Source: Deinococcus sp. JMULE3 (lineage in GTDB: Bacteria; Deinococcota; Deinococci; Deinococcales; Deinococcaceae). Taken from it: a stretch of 64,000 bases of DNA. Below, piece after piece: positions 56,325 to 64,000 of this stretch (the first letter of the stretch is position 1; every line of letters starts with the position of its first letter). The notes below the pieces were generated by a model. It worked only from the letters and a program-made list of their open reading frames with translations. It did no database searches and was not told the DNA's origin. The translations under genes and the position numbers were made by a program. The stretch spans positions 1,374,001 to 1,438,000 of the forward strand of contig NZ_SGWE01000004.1 in assembly GCF_013337115.1 (NCBI RefSeq), in the 5' to 3' direction.

Positions 56325-56933
56325 TCAGGGCCGGTGTGGCGTGAGGTTCGCGCCGATCACGTAGGCCGTGTGGCTGCCCCGGTTCAGGCGCAGCGTGGCG
56401 AAGGCCGTGTCGCCGAACGCGAACCACCCGCGCGAGGCGCCGAGCAGTTCGCGCAGCAGGCTGTTCCCGAAGCCGCCGTGCGTGACGAGCAGTACGCGCT
56501 GCCCGCCCCCGTTCCACACGAGTTCCAGGGCGTGCAGGGCGCGGGCGCGGATGGCCGCCTGCGACTCGCCCCCGTCGGCGGTGAAGGGGTCGAGGTCATG
56601 CCGGAACGCGGGAATCGGGTAGCGCGCCAAGGCGGCCTCGCGGTCCATCCCCGCCAGCGGGCCGTTGTCCCACTCGCGCAGGAGGTCGGTGGGGGTCAGC
56701 GGGACGCCCAGCGCGTCGGTGACGATGCGGGCGGTGCCGTGCGCCCGCTGCAGCGTGGAGGTGTACGCCCGGTCGAAGCCCGGCGGGTGCGCCTGCCAGT
56801 ACGCGGCCAGCGCCGCCGCCTGCGCCTCACCGGCCGGGGTCAGGGGGCTGTCGTAGCGGCCCTCGTGCACGCCTTCGTCGTCGGCGCGGCTGCGGCCGTG
56901 ACGCAGGATGGTCAGGTGCAGCTCGCCGCTCAC
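56325..56933 (-). CDS. Histidine phosphatase family protein
   Basis: The 202-residue protein has the phosphohistidine motif [10 protein letters not shown] at residues 8-17, the phosphate-binding Arg in [10 protein letters not shown] and the second catalytic His in [11 protein letters not shown]. Substrates in the family range from phosphoglycerate to cobalamin precursors, so no reaction is assigned. It starts with GTG overlapping the stop of the Nudix-methyltransferase gene (GTGA). Last gene of a four-gene overlapping operon. Confidence 0.9.
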   Translation of the reverse strand: MSGELHLTILRHGRSRADDEGVHEGRYDSPLTPAGEAQAAALAAYWQAHPPGFDRAYTSTLQRAHGTARIVTDALGVPLTPTDLLREWDNGPLAGMDREAALARYPIPAFRHDLDPFTADGGESQAAIRARALHALELVWNGGGQRVLLVTHGGFGNSLLRELLGASRGWFAFGDTAFATLRLNRGSHTAYVIGANLTPHRP

Positions 56934-57892
56934 GCGGTCCTCGTGGCGAGCAGGACGCACTCGCGGCGGCTGACCTGCACCTCGCAGGCGTGCAGGTGCG
57001 GGTGGGCGGACGCCGCGTCGCGCAGCGGGTCGCCCGCGTGCCACTGGTCGTCCAGCTGCGCGCGGGGCGTGAGGTTGTCCAGAATCAGCGTCCCGCCGGG
57101 CCGCAGGGCACGCACGACGGCGGGCAGGGCGTCCGGGGTCTTCGCGGCGGCACAGTCGGCGAAGATCAGGTCGAACGGCCCCTCGGGCAGCGCGTCCCGC
57201 CAGTCCCCGACGAGCACGCGGGCGCGCGGGTCCGTCCGCAACGCCGCCCACGCCCCCTGCGCGCAGTCCTGATCGACCTCGACGCTCAGCAGTCGCCCGG
57301 AGTCGGGCAGGCCCGACAGCAGCCACGCCGCGCCCACGCCCAGCCCCGTGCCGAGTTCCAGGACGCGCCCGCCGGGCCGCGCCGCCGCCAGGGTGCGCAG
57401 CAGCGCCCCGACCTCCGGCGAGCAGGACCGCGTGAAGCCCGCCGCGTGCGCCGCGTCCAGCGCCGAACGCACCAGCGGCGGCACCTCCAGGTGCGCGGGC
57501 GTCTGTCCGCGCGCCGCGAGGCCCTGCCTGAGCTGGTGGTCGTCCGCCCACGGCAGCGAGCGGGGATTCACCCACGCGACGGGGCGGCCCTCCGGGCTGG
57601 GCTCCAGGCGGGTCAGGTGCAGGGGCACGCACACACTCTCGACGCCACTGACCCCCACGATCGGGAACGGGGCGCCCGCGACCTCGGCGTGCGCGCCCGC
57701 CTCCTCCCACGCCTCGCGGATCGCTGCCTGCGCGGGCGTCTCGCCGGGGTGGATGCCGCCGCCCGGCAGCGTCCAGCCGCCCCACTCCAGCCCGGTCATG
57801 AGGACGAAGCCGTCCTCCCGTTCGATCCACGCGCAGGCGCGGCCCACCCGGGCCAGGCCGGGGGACAGGTCGATGAAGGCCGGGCGGGTCAC
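56930..57892 (-). CDS. Nudix hydrolase fused to a SAM-dependent methyltransferase
   Basis: Residues about 15-125 form a Nudix domain with a complete Nudix box ([20 protein letters not shown], then EAG). Residues about 135-320 form a class I O-methyltransferase-like domain with [17 protein letters not shown] (motif I), LLSVEVDQD and [13 protein letters not shown], as in catechol/caffeoyl-CoA methyltransferases. The frame is continuous with no sign of a frameshift, so this is a real fusion. Both stop and start overlap neighbours (GTGA and ATGA). Substrates are unknown. Confidence 0.85.
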   Translation of the reverse strand: MTRPAFIDLSPGLARVGRACAWIEREDGFVLMTGLEWGGWTLPGGGIHPGETPAQAAIREAWEEAGAHAEVAGAPFPIVGVSGVESVCVPLHLTRLEPSPEGRPVAWVNPRSLPWADDHQLRQGLAARGQTPAHLEVPPLVRSALDAAHAAGFTRSCSPEVGALLRTLAAARPGGRVLELGTGLGVGAAWLLSGLPDSGRLLSVEVDQDCAQGAWAALRTDPRARVLVGDWRDALPEGPFDLIFADCAAAKTPDALPAVVRALRPGGTLILDNLTPRAQLDDQWHAGDPLRDAASAHPHLHACEVQVSRRECVLLATRTA

Positions 57893-58557
57893 GCCAGCAC
57901 CGCCAGCGCCTCGGCCAGCGGCGCGCGGCGGTCACGCAGGGCCGCCAGGGTGCCGGAAGCGTGCAGCGCCTCCGCGAAGAGCACGTCCTGCGGGTGCGCC
58001 GCGTCGAAGCTGTCCAGCACGTTGCGGTTGCCACCGGCCTGAAGTTCGTCCAGCAGGGCGTGCAGCATCAGCCTTAGCGCCGCGCGCTGCACGTCCGCCG
58101 GGGCGCGCTCCACGCGGATGCGCTTACGGGACACGTACGGGTCATGGGTCAGCAGGTGCGTGCAGCCCGCCCACGGGTCCGCCGCCGCGTACGCCACACC
58201 GCGCAGGCCACTCATGGCGATCGCCCCGGCGCACTGCGGGCAGGGCTGCACCGTCGTCAGCACCGTCCAGCCGTAACAGTCCGGGCGGGGCGTACCTGGC
58301 AGGGCCAGCAGCGCGTTGATCTCCGCGTGCGCCAGGTCTGAGCCGCTGATCACGCCCGCCACGTCGCGCGGCTCGTTCAGGCGGTTGCGGCCCCGCGCGA
58401 TCACGGTCCCGGCAGCGTCGATCACGCACGCGCCGATGGGCAGCGACCCCGCCACGTACGCGTCCCACGCCTCCGACAGGGCCGCGTGCCAGCCCGCGCC
58501 GGGTGCCCCGGCCGCTCCTCCCGCTTCCCACTCCCCACGGCCCACAACCCCGCTCAC
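57889..58557 (-). CDS. Nucleoside/cytidine deaminase-family protein
   Basis: The 222-residue protein has the zinc deaminase motifs [10 protein letters not shown] and PCPQCAGAI, preceded by PIGACVID, as in tRNA-adenosine, guanine and cytosine deaminases. A C-terminal extension of about 70 residues (from [14 protein letters not shown]) is extra. It starts with GTG overlapping the stop of the GGDEF gene (GTGA), and its end overlaps the Nudix-methyltransferase start. Confidence 0.88.
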   Translation of the reverse strand: MSGVVGRGEWEAGGAAGAPGAGWHAALSEAWDAYVAGSLPIGACVIDAAGTVIARGRNRLNEPRDVAGVISGSDLAHAEINALLALPGTPRPDCYGWTVLTTVQPCPQCAGAIAMSGLRGVAYAAADPWAGCTHLLTHDPYVSRKRIRVERAPADVQRAALRLMLHALLDELQAGGNRNVLDSFDAAHPQDVLFAEALHASGTLAALRDRRAPLAEALAVLA

Positions 58558-59159
58558 AGTTCGCCCCGGTTCTTCTCGATCAGGTCGTCGAGCGCCTCGC
58601 GCAGCAGGCTGGCCTCGGTGCGGCCCAGCGCGCCGCTCAGTTTGGCGAGGCGTTCGAGCTGGCTCTTGGGGTAGTAGTTGCTCTTCAGGACCATCTTGCT
58701 TTCCACGTAGATGCACGCGCGGCCGCGGCCCTCGCGTTTGGCGCGGATCATGGCCTCGTCGGCGGCGCGTTTGAGGTCGTCGTAGGTGCTGGCGTGCGCG
58801 GGCCGGGCGGCCAGCCCGACGCTGAGGCCCAGGCCGCGCGGCCACTGCGGGTCGCGGTGAATGTGGAAGTGCTTGATGACCTCGTCCAGGAGGATCAGGG
58901 CGGTCTCGGCGGCCGTCTCGGGGAGGATGGCGGCGTACTCGTCCCCGCCGATGCGCCCGATGACGCTGCCGGTGGGGAGGCTGCCGGACAGCAGGCGTTC
59001 CACGCCGCGCAGCACGCGGTCGCCCTCGGCGTGCCCCAGAGAGTCGTTGAGGGTCTTGAAGTGGTCGAGGTCCAGGACCGCCAGGGTCAGGGGGGCGCCC
59101 TGGAGGGTGTCGAAGGCGGTTTCGAAGTCGGCGCGGGTGAGGATGGTGGGGCGCGGCAT
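58554..59159 (-). CDS. GGDEF domain fused to a ribbon-helix-helix DNA-binding domain
   Basis: Residues 1-150 form a full GGDEF domain with no sensor: LAVLDLDHFKTLND, GHAEGDRVL, the active-site variant GRIGGDEYAAIL (GGDEY rather than GGDEF), SVGLAARP and ADEAMIRAKREGRGR. Residues about 155-197 match a ribbon-helix-helix fold: MVLKSNYYPKSQLERLAKLS, GRTEASLLREALDDLI. This suggests a nucleotide-linked DNA-binding regulator; whether it makes or only binds cyclic dinucleotide is unknown. AGGAGG precedes the ATG. First gene of the four-gene operon. Confidence 0.82.
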   Translation of the reverse strand: MPRPTILTRADFETAFDTLQGAPLTLAVLDLDHFKTLNDSLGHAEGDRVLRGVERLLSGSLPTGSVIGRIGGDEYAAILPETAAETALILLDEVIKHFHIHRDPQWPRGLGLSVGLAARPAHASTYDDLKRAADEAMIRAKREGRGRACIYVESKMVLKSNYYPKSQLERLAKLSGALGRTEASLLREALDDLIEKNRGEL

Positions 59160-59202
59160 GGGTCAGGGTCCTCCTCGGGAGCGAGAGGCGGTCAGCGGAG
59201 CG

Positions 59203-59219
59203 TATGTTCTTCTAACATA
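59203..59219. promoter_or_regulatory. 17-bp palindrome upstream of the GGDEF-RHH gene
   Basis: TATGTT-CTTCT-AACATA is a perfect 6-bp inverted repeat 44 bp upstream of the GGDEF-RHH start and in the divergent region shared with groES. It is a candidate operator, possibly for the RHH protein itself. Confidence 0.45.
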
Positions 59220-59314
59220 TATACGTTTCAGGATGTACGTGCCAAGCGGATACGTGGAATCCGCGTGCTGGCGCACCTTGAGCGCACTACGCTCAGATTG
59301 TCAGATTCTGAAGT

Positions 59315-59344
59315 TTGACATTTCTTCCAACGCAGTCCTATTCT
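59315..59344 (+). promoter_or_regulatory. groESL promoter
   Basis: TTGACA (59315-59320) and TATTCT (59339-59344) are separated by 18 bp. The mRNA would have a leader of about 70 nt. No CIRCE element was seen. Confidence 0.65.
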
Positions 59345-59419
59345 TGCGTGCGGAACGGCAAAAAGCCGGTGACCCCGGCCCCCTGCCGAGGCCCAACCCA
59401 CTCTCAAGGAGGACACAAC

Positions 59420-59707
<288 letters not shown>

Positions 59708-59789
59708 AGCGCCCACCGACTGAGCACCCCTCAGTCCGCCGCGCTGACCGCTCCCCGCACAGGGGAGCCACCCCCTCCCCCCACTCTGA

Positions 59790-61457
<1,668 letters not shown>

Positions 61458-61501
61458 AGCAAGTCACAGTTGACCGTCGGTTAGTTGATGGTCAATCAGC
61501 G

Positions 61502-61526
61502 AAGCCGGAGCGTCATGCTCCGGCTT
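61502..61526 (+). terminator. groESL terminator
   Basis: AAGCCGGAGC pairs with GCTCCGGCTT across 5 nt, followed by TCTTCT. Confidence 0.75.
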
Positions 61527-61604
61527 TCTTCTATGGGATGCGGCCAAAGAGCTCTTACCGTGCCTGGGGACGAAAGCCTGCGGATCGCTCTTTACGGTAG
61601 GTGC

Positions 61605-62276
61605 ATGGGATTCATCGTGCTGCTCCCGGTACTCTTCCTGCTGGTCATCGGTGCTGGGGTGCTGGTGGCCCTGGCGACAGCGGCGCATGTCCGGAAACGA
61701 AATCCGGTGTATACGGGCGCGTGGGTGGGGGCCGGGGTGGTGTCCACTCTGGCGCTGGCGTTTTCGCTGATTATGTTTTTTTCCGGTGGGGCAGGCAGCG
61801 ATGCTGACGGGGGAGCATTGGATTTCTACAAGACGCCTCTGGGCGGAGGTTTCTATCTGGCGAGCATCGATTCTGATCGGGAGTTACCGCTCGGACTTGA
61901 GCACCGGGATGGGGATGAGAGGTTGCCTCGGAACGGGAGCATGACCGTGACGGGGCTGGCTTGCGTTGAGGGTCGGACGTTTCTACAGTTCAAGGAAGGG
62001 GAGAGGTTCGGGCGTATTGATGTGCCGGGACGTCGGCTGGAAGTGCTGACGGCAGCGGCTCTGCCCGTCACGGCGGAGGGCCAGAGCTTCTGGCTGAACA
62101 AGGCCTCCTTCAGATCCACCTCGTGCGCTGATGTGAAGGCTTCTGCGGTTGATCAGGTGCGCAATGCGCTGCTGTTGCTCGCGGGGCCACTGGTCAGCCT
62201 GGGGTGCCTGATCTGGTTGTGGGTGTGGGGGCGGCGATTACCGAATGCTCGGGTGCAGAAGGAAGCCGACTGGTGA
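61605..62276 (+). CDS. Hypothetical membrane protein (223 aa)
   Basis: Three hydrophobic helices are visible: two at the N-terminus (FIVLLPVLFLLVIGAGVLVA and GAGVVSTLALAFSLIMFF) and one near the C-terminus (ALLLLAGPLVSLGCLIWLWV). A soluble domain of about 110 residues between them has two Cys (GLACVEG, STSCADV). The ATG at 61605 is supported by TACGGT ending 6 nt upstream. Earlier in-frame ATGs overlap the groEL terminator. Function unknown. Confidence 0.7.
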   Translation: MGFIVLLPVLFLLVIGAGVLVALATAAHVRKRNPVYTGAWVGAGVVSTLALAFSLIMFFSGGAGSDADGGALDFYKTPLGGGFYLASIDSDRELPLGLEHRDGDERLPRNGSMTVTGLACVEGRTFLQFKEGERFGRIDVPGRRLEVLTAAALPVTAEGQSFWLNKASFRSTSCADVKASAVDQVRNALLLLAGPLVSLGCLIWLWVWGRRLPNARVQKEADW

Positions 62277-62343
62277 GAAGGCAAACCCAGATTTATCCGC
62301 CAAACTGATTTACTTTTTCAACCATTCGCGCTAGCCTGTGCCC

Positions 62344-63360
62344 ATGAAGAAGATCGGGTTTCTCTCATTCGGGCACTGGAATCCGTCCCCGCAGTCCGGC
62401 ACGCGCTCGGCGGCGGACGTGCTGCACCAGACCATCGATCTGGCGGTCGCCGCCGAGGAACTGGGCGCGGACGGCGCGTACGTGCGGGTGCATCACTTCG
62501 CGCAGCAGCTGGGCTCGCCGTTCCCGCTGCTGGCGGCGATGGGCGCAAAAACGAAAAAAATCGAGCTGGGCACGGGCGTGATCGACATGCGCTACGAGAA
62601 CCCGCTGTACATGGCCGAGGACGCCGGTTCCGCTGACCTGATCTCCGGCGGGAGGTTGCAGCTGGGCATCAGCCGGGGCTCGCCGGAACAGGTGATCGAC
62701 GGGTGGCGGCACTTCGGGTACGCGCCCGCTCCCGGCGAGACCGAGGCGGACATGGCGCGGCGGCACGCCGAGGTGTTCCTTGACGTGATCGAGGGCAGAG
62801 GCTTCGCGCAGCCGAACCCGCGCCCGATGTTCCCGAACCCGCCGGGTCTGCTGCGCCTGGAGCCTTACTCGGCGGGCCTGCGCGACCGCATCTGGTGGGG
62901 CGCCGCGTCGAACGCGACCGCCGAGTGGGCCGCGAGGATGGGCATGAACCTCCAGAGTTCCACCCTGAAGCAGAACGAGAACGGTCAACCCTTCCACGTG
63001 CAGCAGGCCGAGCAGATCCGCGCGTACCGCAACGCGTGGAAGGAAGCCGGGCACACCCGCGAGGGGCGCGTGTCCGTCAGCCGCAGCATCTTCGCGCTGG
63101 TGAACGACCAGGACCGCATGTACTTCGGACGTCAGGGCGGGCAGGACCAGTTCGGCGTGATCGACCAGTACCGCGCGGTGTTCGGCCGCAGTTACGCCGA
63201 CGAACCCGACCGCCTGATCGAACAACTGCGGCAGGACGAGGCCATCGCCGAAGCCGACACCCTCCTGCTGACCGTCCCGAACCAGCTGGGCGTGGACTAC
63301 AACGCGCACCTGATCGAGAGCATCCTCACACACGTCGCCCCCGGCCTCGGCTGGCGCTGA
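62344..63360 (+). CDS. LLM-class flavin-dependent oxidoreductase (luciferase-like)
   Basis: The 338-residue protein is a bacterial-luciferase-like TIM barrel: DLAVAAEELGADGAYVRVHH, KIELGTGVIDMRYENPLYMA, ISGGRLQLGISRG and WGAASNATAEWAARMG. Such enzymes use FMN or F420; substrate unknown. The ATG at 62344 is preferred to a GTG 6 nt upstream because TAGCCT ends exactly 6 nt before it, as in other leaderless genes here. A structured repeat begins right at its stop. Confidence 0.9.
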   Translation: MKKIGFLSFGHWNPSPQSGTRSAADVLHQTIDLAVAAEELGADGAYVRVHHFAQQLGSPFPLLAAMGAKTKKIELGTGVIDMRYENPLYMAEDAGSADLISGGRLQLGISRGSPEQVIDGWRHFGYAPAPGETEADMARRHAEVFLDVIEGRGFAQPNPRPMFPNPPGLLRLEPYSAGLRDRIWWGAASNATAEWAARMGMNLQSSTLKQNENGQPFHVQQAEQIRAYRNAWKEAGHTREGRVSVSRSIFALVNDQDRMYFGRQGGQDQFGVIDQYRAVFGRSYADEPDRLIEQLRQDEAIAEADTLLLTVPNQLGVDYNAHLIESILTHVAPGLGWR

Positions 63361-63494
63361 TACGGATTCCGTTTGTTTCGCTGACAATCCGGAACTTCAC
63401 CGGATTGCCAGCTCCACGTCCGGAACCCGCTTTGCTCCTTCTCGCATCCGCTCGGGTTGAAAGATTTTGCAAACCTTTCAACCGGAGTCCGTAT
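63361..63494. repeat. Dispersed structured repeat, copy 2
   Basis: It starts directly after the LLM gene stop. Ends read TACGGATTCCG and CGGAGTCCGTA, imperfect inverted copies. A 13/7/13 hairpin lies at 63380-63412 and a 9-bp hairpin GGTTGAAAG/CTTTCAACC at 63455-63483. It shares layout and core (CCGGAACCC, CTCCTTCTCGC, CGCTCGGGT) with copy 1 at 5879-6001. Confidence 0.8.
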
Positions 63495-63548
63495 GACTCC
63501 ACCCAAGGTGTGACGCGGCAACCCGGCACCGGCAGTAGCGTGGCCCAC

Positions 63549-64000
63549 ATGCCACTGCTGCTGATCGTGTCCGGCATGCCCGCCTCCGGAAAATCTACGC
63601 TGGGCGCGCGACTCGCCCACGCGCTGAACATGCCGTTCGTGACGAAGGACGAGTACAAGGCCCTCCTCCTGGCCCGCCTGCCCGACCTGACCAGGGACGT
63701 GTCCGGCCCCCTCAGCTTCGACGTCATGTGGCACGTCGCGGGCGTCACCCTCGCCGCAGGCATGGACACCGTGCTGGAATCGCACTTCTACCACGGGGTC
63801 AGCGAGGCGCACATCCTGCAGCTGGCCCACACGCACGGGGCGAGGGTCGCCCAGGTGTTCTGCCACGCACCCACACACGTCCTCCAGGCACGGCACGACG
63901 CGCGGGTCACCTCCGGCCGACGGCCCGGCATAGACCTCCCCATGAACTACGCCACCCTCCCCAACCACTGCTGCTGGACGCCACTCGACCTGGGCGACAC
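63549..64000 (+). CDS. P-loop (AAA_33/zeta-like) predicted kinase, partial
   Basis: The gene runs off the right edge; 150 codons are visible. The N-terminus has strand LLLIVSG and Walker A GMPASGKSTLGARLA, then VTKDEYK, DTVLESHFY and VFCHAPTHVLQARHDARV. This fits small P-loop kinases of the AAA_33/zeta-toxin-like group, which phosphorylate small molecules or antibiotics. TAGCGT ends 7 nt before the ATG (leaderless). Confidence 0.82.
   Translation, partial: MPLLLIVSGMPASGKSTLGARLAHALNMPFVTKDEYKALLLARLPDLTRDVSGPLSFDVMWHVAGVTLAAGMDTVLESHFYHGVSEAHILQLAHTHGARVAQVFCHAPTHVLQARHDARVTSGRRPGIDLPMNYATLPNHCCWTPLDLGD

Noticed and set aside
59203..59219. RDRM radiation/desiccation response motif upstream of groESL.
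   Set aside because: The half-sites are TATGTT/AACATA, one base out of register with the TTATGT/ACATAA arrangement of RDRM, and there is no match elsewhere in the region.

Overview
The window is GC-rich chromosomal DNA from a Deinococcus-like bacterium. The inference rests on gene content (sucAB, groESL, glmS, ROK/LacI-controlled xylan use, papain-like secreted peptidase), on many start codons lying 5-7 nt after a TANNNT -10 box (leaderless transcription, well documented in Deinococcus), and on two tRNA-mimicking RNAs that look like the Y RNAs of the Rsr/Ro system first studied in D. radiodurans. The species cannot be named from sequence alone.

Layout. 1-3.3 kb: the end of sucA, two tandem Y-RNA-like genes and an opposite-strand conserved gene, then sucB. 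3.3-10 kb: a six-repeat small membrane protein, a LacI-controlled monosaccharide ABC importer (regulator, binding protein, permease, ATPase) and a secreted C1-type cysteine peptidase. 10-15 kb: glmS with an upstream glmS ribozyme, a cysteine-less FmdB-like protein overlapping an HtrA-like serine protease, cutA and a lipoprotein.

15.01-31.96 kb is a genomic island in the tRNA-Trp gene. It is bounded by 49-bp direct repeats of the tRNA 3' half and retains only the tail of a tyrosine integrase. Its cargo is an XRE regulator, a type I restriction-modification system (hsdR, hsdM, hsdS), a YhcG-type PD-(D/E)XK nuclease gene wedged between hsdM and hsdS, a GIY-YIG-like protein overlapping an unknown partner (with a decayed paralog of the partner downstream of hsdS), a membrane TPR protein, and a DUF4157 polymorphic toxin/effector-like protein followed by a membrane-anchored small protein. 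It reads as a defence and conflict island.

32-38.5 kb: a short gene with a perfect Shine-Dalgarno sequence ahead of a RIO-type kinase, a VOC protein, a CitE-like lyase, a 507-bp palindromic element, an M16 peptidase pair (the catalytic member carries two single-base frameshifts) and an M23 peptidase. 38.5-55.7 kb: a xylan utilisation region. GH10 xylanase, aldose epimerase, xylose isomerase, xylulokinase and a ROK repressor lie on the minus strand. A LacI regulator, an ABC importer lacking its ATPase, and four glycoside hydrolases (clan A, GH1, GH43, GH3) lie on the plus strand. Together they would cut xylan outside, import oligomers, hydrolyse them and feed xylulose 5-phosphate to the pentose phosphate pathway. 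55.7-64 kb: GNAT, a four-gene overlapping operon (GGDEF-ribbon-helix-helix fusion, deaminase, Nudix-methyltransferase fusion, histidine phosphatase), groESL, a membrane protein, an LLM flavin oxidoreductase and a partial P-loop kinase.

Functions are inferred from motifs read by eye; no database search was run.
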